From positions 558,001 to 622,000 of the forward strand of contig NZ_JRPR02000001.1 in assembly GCF_000763135.2 (NCBI RefSeq): a stretch of 64,000 bases of DNA. The letters are read 5' to 3'. The translations under genes and the position numbers were made by a program. A model generated the notes under the pieces. It did no database searches. It was not told where the DNA came from and saw only the letters and a program-made list of their open reading frames with translations. Below, one piece after another: positions 15,769-25,127 of this stretch; within the stretch, counting starts at the first letter, position 1, and every line of letters starts with the position of its first letter. Source of the stretch: Helicobacter jaachi (GTDB lineage Bacteria > Campylobacterota > Campylobacteria > Campylobacterales > Helicobacteraceae).

Positions 15769-17390
15769 GAAGCATTCCTAGTATTGATTTTAGCTTTAAC
15801 AAAAATACTGGAATACAAAGGCATTTGTAGTGGGTATGATGTTTGTGCGATATCTAAGTGGGATAAGGTTTTTTTAACTGAAGCACGTGAGGTAAGAGAT
15901 GGGTGAAAAAACACATATAGGGGGTGGATATTGGAGTATAAAAATCTTAAGTATGCCCCCCCCCCAGTTAATTCTTCTATTTTATTGTTGAGATATGCTT
16001 CAATACTTGAGATAAAATTTTGGGCTTTGTCGGCGGATTGATAGTGAGTAGCATGCGAGGCAAGAAATGCCTTATATTCCTCTATAAAACTTGTATTGTC
16101 AAATATTGCCGGATTTTTAACAAGTTTTTTTAACCCATCTAGCAAGCTTTTGAAACTATCAACATAAATAATATTTTTTGCGTGTTGAAGTAGGATAGTT
16201 TTGCCAGCAAAAACAATACAGGGTTTATTATGAAATGTGGCTTCAAGATGAATAGTGCCATTAATCGTAGCCAGAGCCTGCGCATTTTTAATAAGTTCAT
16301 GTGAGGGTGTGTTGAAATTAATAAATTTGATATTGGCTAACTTTTGTAATTCTTTATAAAAACTAATTGACTTAAACCATTGTATATTATAAAGAAAATA
16401 TCCCATTTCAGGGTTGTTAAGCATAAACTGATGGGGGTGTTCTTTTACATAAAGCTTATAACCTCTAGGAAGAGCATTGTGAAGCATTTGAAGTATTGTA
16501 AGCTGGTTTTGTAGTGGCACGCATACAGATGTGCCTCCTTCTGGTTCAAAATGAATAGCATAGAATATAAACTTATCGTCATAATTTGGCATACAGGCAA
16601 TATGATTGTAGTAGCTGAACTGTTTTTTGAGCGAAATAAAACATGATAATCTATGCCAAAAAGAAACAGGAAAATTACCCATATGCTGTGAAATAGTGAA
16701 ATTTCTATGTTTGAGGCAAATGATAAAATCTATAAGAAGTTGCCCCCCAATTTTGAATAAAAACTTATATATAAAAGCTTTCAGTTTACTCCATAGTGAT
16801 ATTTGTGTCTTACTATCAGCTAGCAACTGGGGGTTAAATGGGTAAAAAAGGCTATCTGCAAGCTCAGATTCTGAAAGGTGTCCAGTTAAAAGGGGTAAAT
16901 ATATATTTTTTCCATAGTGCAGAATGGATTGATGAAAAGCGAGCGTTGGAGGCGTGAGAAATGCCGGAATATTCCTGTGATGTGCAATGTATATTGGAAT
17001 ATCATAAGTGCATCCATGCTCTAATCCACTTGTAAATACGAAATCTAAAGAAAATGTATCAAAAATGTGATTCCACCACGAGAGCGCGTTAATAAACTTA
17101 TTACTTGAGAGCATGCCATCATCTAGCCATCTGTGTGCAACAAATTCAATTTTGCATTGAGCATCTCTAAACTTGTTGAGCAAGTCATAGGTGAGGTATG
17201 GTGTTCCATCTAGAGAGTCTATATCTTGTATCGATATGATATGTGTAATCTGTTTGCAGTTTTTATATTTTAGTTTTGTTTTTTGTGCAATTACATCAGA
17301 ATCTACGACCAGCACGATAATATTATATGAGCGGTTTAAAAATGTATCTATATACTCTAATCCTCTATCAATTAGAACAATATTATTCAT
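15765..17390 (-). CDS. Capsule-type polysaccharide biosynthesis protein, paralogue B, with C-terminal G tract
   Basis: Core motifs parallel paralogue A: FIYYAIHFEPEGGTS in the form FIFYAIHFEPEGG, LPRGYKLYVKEHPHQFM, and AQALATINGTIHLEATFHNK. I chose the ATG at 17390 because it aligns with the MNNI start of the paralogue; it overlaps the FkbM stop by eight bases. A ten-G tract near the C-terminus (15956-15965) is followed by a 65-70-residue tail absent from paralogue A and without recognisable domain. In the present frame the tail ends exactly on the start of paralogue A (ATGA); nine G would stop two codons later and 11 G after about 30 residues. The tract may thus tune coupling to the next gene rather than enzyme activity. 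Confidence 0.65.
   Translation of the reverse strand: MNNIVLIDRGLEYIDTFLNRSYNIIVLVVDSDVIAQKTKLKYKNCKQITHIISIQDIDSLDGTPYLTYDLLNKFRDAQCKIEFVAHRWLDDGMLSSNKFINALSWWNHIFDTFSLDFVFTSGLEHGCTYDIPIYIAHHRNIPAFLTPPTLAFHQSILHYGKNIYLPLLTGHLSESELADSLFYPFNPQLLADSKTQISLWSKLKAFIYKFLFKIGGQLLIDFIICLKHRNFTISQHMGNFPVSFWHRLSCFISLKKQFSYYNHIACMPNYDDKFIFYAIHFEPEGGTSVCVPLQNQLTILQMLHNALPRGYKLYVKEHPHQFMLNNPEMGYFLYNIQWFKSISFYKELQKLANIKFINFNTPSHELIKNAQALATINGTIHLEATFHNKPCIVFAGKTILLQHAKNIIYVDSFKSLLDGLKKLVKNPAIFDNTSFIEEYKAFLASHATHYQSADKAQNFISSIEAYLNNKIEELTGGGAYLRFLYSNIHPLYVFFHPSLTSRASVKKTLSHLDIAQTSYPLQMPLYSSIFVKAKINTRNAS
15956..15965 (-). repeat. G tract (10) near the end of capsule-type paralogue B, ON
   Basis: The coding context is GAATTAACT-G10-CATACTT, encoding EELTGGGAYL. 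At ten G the frame stays open to the start of the next gene. At nine G it stops within two codons (CAT ACT TAA). Confidence 0.85.
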
Positions 17391-18108
17391 GCAATGAACT
17401 CTCAAAAATTAAAGTATTCATTGTTTTTGCAAAGAGTTTATATTTTCTTTGAGCTAAAAAGGTGTATATTTCGCTTTGATAGACATTTTCTAAATCACTA
17501 TCCCAACATTCAATAAGGATAATCCTAGGGCGATATTTATCCCAATTATTAGATTGCAAAACTTCCAAATCAAGCCCCTCAACATCTACACTTAAAAAAT
17601 CAATAGAGGTGTGAGGAGGCAGATATTTATCAAGAGTGGCTTCTAGTGTATATGTGGGGATAGAGATTTTTTCGACAAGTTTATATAATGGGTGGGAGTC
17701 ATACTTATGCTCCAAAATAGGGGTAAAGCCATTGAGGGCTGGTTCATTAAAACTATAGTAAATCATATTGCCCCCCCCCCCGTTAAAAGTTATACCACAT
17801 TCAATATTAATATCTCGCGGACGGAAACGCTCAAATAATTTCATGGAGTTTGGCATAGCATCGATATTTATTCCCCTCCAACCTTGCTTATAAAAAAAGT
17901 ATGTATTTGAGAATCTAAATGGGTGGTGCGCTCCCACATCGACATAGAATCCCATTTTATGCCCTAGCATTTCTCGCAATATCAAATCTTCGCCATTGAG
18001 TGCATAGGACTCGACACGAAAACGAGTAATATAGAGGTCTTTTAAATTGACAAGAAGCAGCCAAAGTCTGCGGGGCAAAATTTTTTTTAATATAGTCTTA
18101 AACATCAC
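17383..18108 (-). CDS. FkbM-family methyltransferase with in-frame G tract (phase ON)
   Basis: The 241-residue product has the FkbM layout: YALNGEDLILREML, motif I FYVDVGAHHPFRFSNTYFF, then GWRGINIDAMP, and later IDFLSVDVEGLDLEVLQSNNW and PRIILIEC. FkbM enzymes are SAM-dependent O-methyltransferases often acting on sugars of surface glycans. Eleven G at 17771-17781 code NGGGGN in the middle of the fold and are in frame, so the gene is ON. The tract replaces a short loop and flanking strands are conserved. The gene precedes two capsule-type genes with overlap and follows a short-chain dehydrogenase by 40 bases, so they probably form one surface-glycan operon. Confidence 0.85.
   Translation of the reverse strand: MMFKTILKKILPRRLWLLLVNLKDLYITRFRVESYALNGEDLILREMLGHKMGFYVDVGAHHPFRFSNTYFFYKQGWRGINIDAMPNSMKLFERFRPRDINIECGITFNGGGGNMIYYSFNEPALNGFTPILEHKYDSHPLYKLVEKISIPTYTLEATLDKYLPPHTSIDFLSVDVEGLDLEVLQSNNWDKYRPRIILIECWDSDLENVYQSEIYTFLAQRKYKLFAKTMNTLIFESSLHE
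17771..17781 (-). repeat. Phase-variation G tract (11) in FkbM methyltransferase, ON
   Basis: The coding context is TTTTAAC-G11-CAATATG, read as FNGGGGNM. The gene is 726 bases, a multiple of three, so this length keeps the enzyme intact. Confidence 0.88.
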
Positions 18109-18148
18109 ATAACCTCGTAAATATGTGAATTGTAAGCATAGCTTTCAC

Positions 18149-18958
18149 TCACAGCCCCCAGCCGTCATCAACGACAATAACTTGTCCGTTAATGTATTTG
18201 CTCGCATCACTAAGCAAAAACACAAGTGTGCCACTCAAATCCTCCGGGTCAAGCATTCCCTTACTCGTGCAATGTCCTCTGTAGCGCTCCAAAAAGCTTT
18301 GAGGTTGGTCATTTAGAATACCTCCAGGAGCGATAGCATTAGCTCTAATGCCCGTATTTGCGAGGTATTTTGCCATATAGCGCGTCATATGGCACACACC
18401 AGCTTTGATAATACTATACTCAATAGGGCTATCCATTTGCGTGCCGATGTAAGTATCAAATTTAGGCGCATAAACGCCCTGAATGCTGCTTATAGATATG
18501 ATATTGCCAAATCCTTGCGTTTTAAAATATTTAGCAAATTGCTGCGAGCAGAGCAGATAGCCGCCCATTTGGAGATTCATATTAGCGCAGAAATCCTCAT
18601 ATTCCACTTCAAAGAAATTCTTTTTCCCCCACATCGTTGTGCGCGGATAGGCATTATTCACAAGGGCATCAATTTTGCCATACTGCTCATGTATGGCTTG
18701 CAGCGCTTGTGTTATACTTTGCTTTGAAGTTATATCAAGGCTTATGCAGAGGATTTTAGATTCTATATTTTGGATAGGGGGCTTGTGCGTGTCTTCACAA
18801 ATGGCTTGAATAATGTGTGCTTTGGCTTCTTGTGCGGCTTGCATATTAATATCTGCGATGATACCACTGCCGCCATGCTCGACTATAGCTTTAATAAAGC
18901 CCTTGCCGATAAGCCCAGCTCCACCGCTTACAACTACCACCTTATCCTTTAAAATCAC
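18149..18958 (-). CDS. Short-chain dehydrogenase/reductase
   Basis: The 269-residue protein has the Rossmann start VVVVSGGAGLIGKGFIKAI (GGxGxxG), the NNAYP equivalent of the NNAG motif, a serine in IISISSIQGVYAP, and the YSIIKAG active-site Tyr/Lys pair. The C-terminus INGQVIVVDDGWGL is typical of classical SDRs. The start is a GTG at 18958, preceded by AAGGATAAT. It sits upstream of the FkbM and capsule-type genes, so reduction or epimerisation of a surface sugar is likely; the substrate is not evident. The stretch TQMDSPIEYSIIKAG places the active site as in sialic-acid-like SDRs, but that is weak. Confidence 0.85.
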   Translation of the reverse strand: MILKDKVVVVSGGAGLIGKGFIKAIVEHGGSGIIADINMQAAQEAKAHIIQAICEDTHKPPIQNIESKILCISLDITSKQSITQALQAIHEQYGKIDALVNNAYPRTTMWGKKNFFEVEYEDFCANMNLQMGGYLLCSQQFAKYFKTQGFGNIISISSIQGVYAPKFDTYIGTQMDSPIEYSIIKAGVCHMTRYMAKYLANTGIRANAIAPGGILNDQPQSFLERYRGHCTSKGMLDPEDLSGTLVFLLSDASKYINGQVIVVDDGWGL

Positions 18959-19086
18959 CTATTATCCTTAAAAATAATCTCTCTCAATCTTTCATATGAG
19001 CGACAAATGCGCGACAAACAAAGCTTGGCATTGTAATGGAGTTAAACTAATATGTAGCTTAAAGCCCAATTTATAAAATCTTGCAT

Positions 19087-19120
19087 AGAATCTAGCTACA
19101 GAATCCTACACAGAATCTAC
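19087..19120. repeat. Three spaced copies of the AGAATCTA word in a spacer
   Basis: GAATCTA (19088), GAATCCTA (19101) and GAATCTA (19113) lie 12-13 bases apart in the 212-base spacer between the MATE gene end and the SDR start. The rest of this spacer shows no gene; a weak SDR promoter is assumed but no clear -10 was picked. Confidence 0.6.
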
Positions 19121-19170
19121 CCGCCATGCAGACACTCCTATAAATGCCACATAAACAAAACGCATAAGCC

Positions 19171-20526
19171 CTAGAGGCGCACAATGTGGCGCTTCCAAAT
19201 GCCTTTATAAAACACAAAGCCAAAGATAGCCGCGCGCACATAGGTTTCACAGCAGATAATAGCAAAGATATATTCCACGCGCACGCCATAATGCACGCAA
19301 AGCCACATAGGCACAATCCGCCCTATCCAAATGCTGCCCGTATTAATCCATAGTGAAAATTTTGTAACTCCGCTGCCTCGCAGCGCCCCATCAAGCACAA
19401 AGATACACACAAGCGGGACTTGCGATAATCCAACGGCTAAAATATAAGAAAATGAATAATTAATCACTGCAGATTCTGTGCTAAAAATAGCCGATAGCTC
19501 CCTGCCTAGCACACATAAGCCTAAGCCCAAAATGCCCATAACAATGCAAGAAATAAATAAAATCGTGCGCAAAAAAGATTCTGCTAAATCAAGTCTTTTT
19601 GCTCCAATCATCTGCCCAATTAAAGCCATTGCCGCTACTTGAAAGCCAAAACCGGGCATAAAAATAAAGCCCTCCACCCTTGAGCCTACCTGAAATCCAG
19701 CAATCACCTCCAAGCCATAATCTGTCATAAATCTTGCAATAAGCACGAGCGATAAAATGCTTAGCCCACGCTCAAGCCCTGTAGGCAGCCCTACGCGCAA
19801 GCCAGATGACAGAATCTGCCATTTGCAAATAAGGCGGAGTTTTAGATGTTTATGCAATCCGCAGAGGATTATAAATAAAATAATGGTTTCAAAATAGCTA
19901 ATCATCACATGTGTTATCCCAGCTCCTAGAATGCCAAGCGGTGGGATATGGATAGAATCTAGCCCAAGGATAAGGACATAATTAAGCGCGATGCTTAAAG
20001 CAGTGGTAATGATTTTTATAAAAAATACGCTTTTTGTGTCTCCAACTCCAGCCAGTGCGGAAATAAACACAATTTTAAGCAAAAAAGCAGGAATGCTATA
20101 AAAAATAAAGCTTAAATACAGCATACCTAGCCTTTTTGTTTCTCCACTCACCCCCATCCAGTCAAAATACGCACCATTGCTCATGTGTGCAAGTATATAG
20201 ACAGGAATTGCGCTTAAGAGCGCCCCTATGCCCATAGTGCTTAGAATCTTATTTGCTTTATCGCGGTTGCGCTCACCAAAAGCGCGGGATACTTGTGCAT
20301 TTGTGCCGACATAAAAAATAGAAGTAAGCGCGAATAAAAACATCCAATATCCCCCGCCTAGCCCTAGCGCGACAATATTATGCTTCACAATTTCAGGATT
20401 AGTTGAGATATGGGCTACAAAATACATGCCTATGGTAACATTGGCAATATCAAGAAAGGAGTTGCCCCCAGAGGGGAGGGCGATGCTTAGAATTTTTTTA
20501 ACTCTTTGCTTAAAAGTATAGGTCAT
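19171..20526 (-). CDS. MATE-family efflux transporter
   Basis: The 451-residue product has about twelve hydrophobic helices in two similar halves, as in the multidrug and toxic compound extrusion family. MATE-like stretches include IALPSGGNSFLDIANVTIG near the start, FYVGTNAQVSRAFGERNRDKAN, GAGITHVMISYFETII, and the half-two repeat VGLPTGLERGLSIL and GSRVEGFIFMPGFGFQVAAMALIGQMIGA. It would use a sodium or proton gradient to expel substrates across the inner membrane. It overlaps the preceding methyltransferase stop by four bases. The substrate is unknown; a few MATE relatives flip glycans, but motifs here look like exporters. Confidence 0.87.
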   Translation of the reverse strand: MTYTFKQRVKKILSIALPSGGNSFLDIANVTIGMYFVAHISTNPEIVKHNIVALGLGGGYWMFLFALTSIFYVGTNAQVSRAFGERNRDKANKILSTMGIGALLSAIPVYILAHMSNGAYFDWMGVSGETKRLGMLYLSFIFYSIPAFLLKIVFISALAGVGDTKSVFFIKIITTALSIALNYVLILGLDSIHIPPLGILGAGITHVMISYFETIILFIILCGLHKHLKLRLICKWQILSSGLRVGLPTGLERGLSILSLVLIARFMTDYGLEVIAGFQVGSRVEGFIFMPGFGFQVAAMALIGQMIGAKRLDLAESFLRTILFISCIVMGILGLGLCVLGRELSAIFSTESAVINYSFSYILAVGLSQVPLVCIFVLDGALRGSGVTKFSLWINTGSIWIGRIVPMWLCVHYGVRVEYIFAIICCETYVRAAIFGFVFYKGIWKRHIVRL

Positions 20527-21203
20527 TTTATCTCATTATTTGGCTTGTAATGGGCTATAAATTGCATAAGGTGGGGGAAAGGCGCATTTTTCCTGCTAGT
20601 TTTGTAAATATGCGTGTATAGGGTGGTAAAGCCATTTTTTTCACTAAAAATATATTCTAGCTCGCCCACACATAGGGCTTTATTTGGCAGGGTCTTGTGC
20701 GACAGAGTTTTGTAGGGTGAGATTCTATCTTGCGCGCTTGTGTGTGCATAATGAGAATCTTGCACATAATCTTTAAACTTAGAATCTGGTATGATGTAGG
20801 TCTCAAAAAGCACGATAGCATTGGGCTTTAGCGAAGCAATCATAGGTGCAAATAGCCTTCTATCTAGAAAAAGGCTATTTAGCAGCACATCATAGCGCTT
20901 TTGTGCTAGGCTAAAATTATCCAAATCAGCCAAAATAGGCGTGATACGCGAGATATTTGCTAGAGATTCTAAAGCCACAGAGGAAATATCAATCGCCTCC
21001 ACTTCAAAGCCAAGTTGGGATAGAATCTTAGCATTTCGCCCATTCCCGCAGGCTATATCAACTGCTAGCGGTGCGTTGGGCGTGGGGTGTGAAAAAAATG
21101 TATCTTGTAAAAGCTTGCACGCCTCTAATACAAAGCTGCTGGGCTTATGTGGCATAAAATGTTGTTTATAGCGTGTGTTCCATTTTATAGCGTCTTCTTG
21201 CAT
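20523..21203 (-). CDS. Class I SAM-dependent methyltransferase (TehB-like)
   Basis: The 226-residue protein begins with WNTRYKQHFMPHKPSSFVLEA. It has motif I AVDIACGNGRNAKILSQLGFEVEAIDIS and post-motif DVLLNSLFLDRRLF, typical of small TehB-like methyltransferases acting on small molecules. A motif-rich insertion (about 150-185, HTSAQDRISPYKTLSHKTLP) separates the later strands. It overlaps the MATE gene start by four bases and lies about 24 bases downstream of the HIT gene. The substrate cannot be told. Confidence 0.78.
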   Translation of the reverse strand: MQEDAIKWNTRYKQHFMPHKPSSFVLEACKLLQDTFFSHPTPNAPLAVDIACGNGRNAKILSQLGFEVEAIDISSVALESLANISRITPILADLDNFSLAQKRYDVLLNSLFLDRRLFAPMIASLKPNAIVLFETYIIPDSKFKDYVQDSHYAHTSAQDRISPYKTLSHKTLPNKALCVGELEYIFSEKNGFTTLYTHIYKTSRKNAPFPHLMQFIAHYKPNNEIK

Positions 21204-21227
21204 AAATTAATGCAGTATTTATAGAAT

Positions 21228-21569
21228 CTAGGCAAGTTTAGGGAAGCTTAGCTTTGCTCCGCCAAGTATGTGTAGGTGTAAATGTGGGACTTCCTGCCCA
21301 CCATTTACGCCACAATTAGTGATAATTCTATATCCATCTTTTTTAAGTCCAGCAACCTCTACCACTTCTTGAGCAAATGCGCATAAATCCCCCAAAAGCT
21401 TTGGGCTAGCGCTTGAGAAGTCTTTTACGCATACTTTTGGGATAGCTAGAATGTGCGTAGGTGCTTTAGGATTAATATCATAAAAGGCTAAGAAATGGTC
21501 ATTTTCAAGCACTTTTTTGCATGGAATTTCACCCAAAACAATTTGTTCAAAAATATTTTTTTTTGCCAT
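21228..21569 (-). CDS. HIT-family nucleotide hydrolase (HinT-like)
   Basis: The 113-residue product carries the histidine triad HLHLHILGG near its C-terminus, and the N-terminal IFEQIVLGEIPCKKVLEND and FYDINPKAPTHILAIPK of HinT proteins. These hydrolyse purine nucleoside phosphoramidates in the cytoplasm. I use the ATG at 21569 because AAAGGGG lies upstream and it gives the normal length; an ATG at 21611 would add 14 residues without homology. Confidence 0.9.
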   Translation of the reverse strand: MAKKNIFEQIVLGEIPCKKVLENDHFLAFYDINPKAPTHILAIPKVCVKDFSSASPKLLGDLCAFAQEVVEVAGLKKDGYRIITNCGVNGGQEVPHLHLHILGGAKLSFPKLA

Positions 21570-21609
21570 TTGTATCCCCTTTGTAAGTTTAAAAAATTTT
21601 AAAACCCGC

Positions 21610-21655
21610 ATTATATCCTTATTATTTCAATAATAATCTTTAAATATGCTACAAT
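21610..21655. promoter_or_regulatory. Divergent hinT / pheS promoter region with AT dyad
   Basis: A minus-strand TATAAT (21615-21610) precedes hinT and a plus-strand TACAAT (21650-21655) precedes pheS. Between them lies the perfect dyad TTATTATT-TC-AATAATAA (21619-21636). It could be a regulator site or simply an A/T-rich upstream element; it does not match a Fur box in arm orientation. Confidence 0.45.
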
Positions 21656-21702
21656 ACCGCTTTTTATTTTGGCTGGATAAGCTTGATTGAAAGGGAGGAG
21701 CG

Positions 21703-22701
21703 GTGTTAGAGATACAAGATATTCTACAAAGATTAGCACAGATACAGAATCTAAAAGCACTTGATGAGCTGCGTGTGGAGGTTATGGGGAAAAAGGGCAT
21801 TTTAACAGAGCAATTTATTTTACTTAAAAGCCTTGAGGGCGATGAAAAAAGAACGCTTGCCACTAAGATTAATGCCTATAAAGAGCAGTTTGAGCATGCT
21901 TTAAATACAAAAAGAGAGCAGATTCTAAAACAAGAGATGAGTGAAAATCTTATCCAACAATCCATAGACGCAAGCCTTTTTACCGCGCTGCATAAAAAGA
22001 GCAAGGGACACCCCGTGCATCAAACTATGGATAGAATTATTGATTTTTTTGTAAATATGGATTTTTCAATCAGCACAGGACCGCTTGTAGAAGATGATTT
22101 TCATAATTTTGAGGCGCTTAATATCCCGCAATTTCACCCTGCACGCGATATGCAAGATACTTTTTACTTTAAAGATTCTATGCTACTGCGCACGCACACT
22201 TCGCCTGTGCAAGTGCGCACCATGGCTGCTAGCAAATTGCCCATTCGTATGATAGCCCCGGGCAGCGTTTTTAGGAGGGATTATGATGTGACGCACTCTC
22301 CTATGTTTCATCAGTTAGAAGGCTTAGTGGTTGATGAAAAAAATAGAATTAGTTTTGCTAATCTTAAATATATCTTAGAGGATTTCTTGCATTATATGTT
22401 TGGTGATGTGCGTATTCGCTTTCGCTCAAGCTTTTTCCCTTTCACAGAGCCTAGCGCGGAGGTGGATATAAGTTGTGTATTTTGTCATGCAAGTGGTTGC
22501 CGCGTATGCTCGCACACAGGCTGGCTTGAAGTGCTAGGCTGTGGGATTGTAAATCAAAAAGTCTTTGACGCAGTAGGATATAAAGATGTGAGCGGATATG
22601 CCTTTGGGCTTGGCATAGAGCGATTTGCAATGCTTTTACATCAAGTGAATGATTTGCGCAGCTTTTTTGAGACAGATTTACGAGTATTGGAGCAGTTTTA
22701 A
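21703..22701 (+). CDS. pheS: Phenylalanine-tRNA ligase alpha subunit
   Basis: PheS is the catalytic subunit of the (alpha-beta)2 synthetase charging tRNA-Phe. The 332-residue protein has the N-terminal coiled-coil tRNA arm (about 1-85). It has class II motifs [40 protein letters not shown], motif 2 [20 protein letters not shown] and motif 3 [13 protein letters not shown]. The start is a GTG at 21703 after AGGGAGGAG. It overlaps pheT by one base (TAATG). Confidence 0.96.
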   Translation: MLEIQDILQRLAQIQNLKALDELRVEVMGKKGILTEQFILLKSLEGDEKRTLATKINAYKEQFEHALNTKREQILKQEMSENLIQQSIDASLFTALHKKSKGHPVHQTMDRIIDFFVNMDFSISTGPLVEDDFHNFEALNIPQFHPARDMQDTFYFKDSMLLRTHTSPVQVRTMAASKLPIRMIAPGSVFRRDYDVTHSPMFHQLEGLVVDEKNRISFANLKYILEDFLHYMFGDVRIRFRSSFFPFTEPSAEVDISCVFCHASGCRVCSHTGWLEVLGCGIVNQKVFDAVGYKDVSGYAFGLGIERFAMLLHQVNDLRSFFETDLRVLEQF

Positions 22702-25103
22702 TGATTTTTACAAGACATCTTTTATCGCAATTTATTAATGTAAGCACGCTTGATATGCAAGAAGTATGCGTGAAGTTAAGCAGTATCGGGCTAGAGGTAG
22801 AATCTGCATATGCCCTAAGTGTCCCCAAAAATGTCGTTGTGGGTAAGATTATTTCTATCGCGCAGCACCCAAATGCCGATAAGTTGAGCGTGTGTCAAGT
22901 GAGCATTGGTGCGCAAACATTGCAAATTGTATGCGGGGCAAGTAATGTAAAAGCCGACCAATATGTTGCTGTAGCGCTAGAAGGCGCAGTTATTCCCCAT
23001 ACAAAAAATGGCGAACTCATTATCAAGCAAACAAAGCTTAGAGGCGTGGATAGCTGCGGTATGCTTTGCTCAAGCGTGGAGCTAGGATTGCCAAAGATTA
23101 ATGATGGCATTATGGTGCTTGATAGCACGGCTGGGCGTTTGGAACTAGGCGTTGAGCTTGGGAGCTTGCCATTATTTGATGATTATGTGATTGAAGTGAG
23201 CGTAACGCCAAATCGCGGAGACTGCTTAAGCGTGCTAGGCATTGCAAGAGAGATTGCTACAAGTTATGATTTGCATGTGCGGCATGAAATTGATATGGAT
23301 AATGTCATTACGCTAGGGCTTGGGCGCGTGCTGCAGATTCTCACTGATGAAAAAATACAAGCACATTTGCTTTATCGCGTGATAGAGGTAAAGCAGGCAT
23401 ATCTCCCCCTTGATATTGCCCTAACTCTAGCGCGCAATGGCACTTTGATTGATGATATTGTGTGCAATTTTTTAGAATATGGCACTTATATGACGGGCGT
23501 TATTTTAAATGCTTACAAATTGCGTGATTGCGAGAGTAAGGATATTCTCCTTGATAATGGCTTAGCAGCGCAATTAAGGATTAAAAAAGATGAAAATGGC
23601 TTGGAGGCGGTGTTTGCCAATCAAAAGCTTTCCATAATTGGCGTATCTTATGGCGAGCGTTATTTTGGCACGCGCTCTGAAATCCTTATCATTGAGGCAA
23701 GCTACATTAGTCCCACTTTTATTGCCCAATCACTTTATGAGCGCGGCATTAAGGGCGATGCGCAGCTTACCTATCGCACTACACGCGGGAGCAATCCTAA
23801 TTTAGAGCAAGGCATTGATTTTTTATGTAAAAAAATGGTGAATACCTCTGATGTGCTAGTATATTCTGGCTCGCACAATATCGCGCAAAATACCGAAGAA
23901 GTGGTGATTAAGACTACCTTTGGCGCGATTAATCAAATCATAGGCATAGAGCTTGAGCGCGAAGAAATAGCTATGATTTTAAAAAAGCTTGATTTTAAGC
24001 TTGATGCGACTTGTGATGAAAACTTTTTTATGATTTCTGTGCCGCAGTATCGGCATGATATTCAAAGCATTCAAGATGTCGCAGAAGAGGTGCTTAGAAT
24101 CTATGGCATTGATAATATCCCCTCCACGCCGCTGCTTTGCCTGCAGTCGCATAACATTAATGAGGCATATTTCATCTATAAAAATACAAGAAAATTAGCC
24201 GCTGCTTTTTTGGCAAATGACTTTGTAGAATGCATTCATTATGTTTTTGCCTCATCTCAAAGGCTTAATAATCTTGGCTTTGTGTGCTTAAAAGAGGAGC
24301 TTGATATTGCCAATCCTATCACGAGCGAGCTTAACACATTGCGCACAAGTATGCTCCCTAGCCTCTTAGATTCTGTAAAACGCAATGAGAATCTAGGCTT
24401 TAAAAATATCGCACTTTTTGAGATAGGCAGCGTTTATACCGCCAATCGAGAGGAGCAAAATAAGCTCGCTTTTGTGGCAAGCGGATTGTATAAAGATGAG
24501 TGTTATCCACATACAAAGGGCGTGGCATGGGATTTTTTCACTTTTGCCAATGTGCTTGAGCGATGTATAGGGGAAGTGCGGCTGCAAAATATACGCGATG
24601 AGATAGATTCTAAAAAGCTTTTACACACATATGGATTATGCGATGATAGAATCTTGCACCCTTATCAAAGTGCGTTTGTGTATCTCAAAGATAAGCCTGT
24701 GGGCATTATTGCCAAATTACACCCACAAATTGCTTTGGATATGGAGCTAGGCGAGACTTTTATATGCGAAATTGCCCTTGATATGCGTGATTTTGGGCTG
24801 AAAAAGGCGCAAGAATTTTCAAAATATCAAAAATCTATGCGGGATTTAACGATTTTAATTGATAAAAATATACCTTTTTATCGCATAAGGGAAGCCATTG
24901 CACGCGCGCAAATAGCGTATGTGCAGAATGTTTATCCCATTGATGTGTATTATGATGAAAAGCTAAAATCCCAAATGGCTCTAAGCATACGTGTAGTGTT
25001 GCAATCTTTTGAATCCACTTTGCAAGAAGCGCAGCTAAGTAGCGCTATGCAAGCTATACTCAATCAACTTGAAAGTGCCTTTGGCGCGAGTTTGCGCGCC
25101 TAA
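22701..25103 (+). CDS. pheT: Phenylalanine-tRNA ligase beta subunit
   Basis: The 800-residue PheT carries an EMAP-II/tRNA-binding domain near 40-150 (VVVGKIISIAQHPNADKLSV, QIVCGASNVK), the B3/B4 editing region with SVTPNRGDCLSVLGIAREIA, the B5 domain (about 400-475), a catalytic-like core (IANPITSELNTLRTSMLPSL) and the C-terminal anticodon-binding FDX domain (KYQKSMRDLTILIDK). It pairs with PheS, whose gene it overlaps. Length is in the family range. It is followed by transketolase after 24 bases. Confidence 0.95.
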   Translation: MIFTRHLLSQFINVSTLDMQEVCVKLSSIGLEVESAYALSVPKNVVVGKIISIAQHPNADKLSVCQVSIGAQTLQIVCGASNVKADQYVAVALEGAVIPHTKNGELIIKQTKLRGVDSCGMLCSSVELGLPKINDGIMVLDSTAGRLELGVELGSLPLFDDYVIEVSVTPNRGDCLSVLGIAREIATSYDLHVRHEIDMDNVITLGLGRVLQILTDEKIQAHLLYRVIEVKQAYLPLDIALTLARNGTLIDDIVCNFLEYGTYMTGVILNAYKLRDCESKDILLDNGLAAQLRIKKDENGLEAVFANQKLSIIGVSYGERYFGTRSEILIIEASYISPTFIAQSLYERGIKGDAQLTYRTTRGSNPNLEQGIDFLCKKMVNTSDVLVYSGSHNIAQNTEEVVIKTTFGAINQIIGIELEREEIAMILKKLDFKLDATCDENFFMISVPQYRHDIQSIQDVAEEVLRIYGIDNIPSTPLLCLQSHNINEAYFIYKNTRKLAAAFLANDFVECIHYVFASSQRLNNLGFVCLKEELDIANPITSELNTLRTSMLPSLLDSVKRNENLGFKNIALFEIGSVYTANREEQNKLAFVASGLYKDECYPHTKGVAWDFFTFANVLERCIGEVRLQNIRDEIDSKKLLHTYGLCDDRILHPYQSAFVYLKDKPVGIIAKLHPQIALDMELGETFICEIALDMRDFGLKKAQEFSKYQKSMRDLTILIDKNIPFYRIREAIARAQIAYVQNVYPIDVYYDEKLKSQMALSIRVVLQSFESTLQEAQLSSAMQAILNQLESAFGASLRA

Positions 25104-25127
25104 TTTATAGAATCTAAGGAGGGAAAT

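Noticed and set aside
21619-21636. Fur box at the hinT/pheS spacer
   Set aside because: The arms are in the opposite orientation to the TAATAAT-N-ATTATTA consensus, and the genes are not iron-related.
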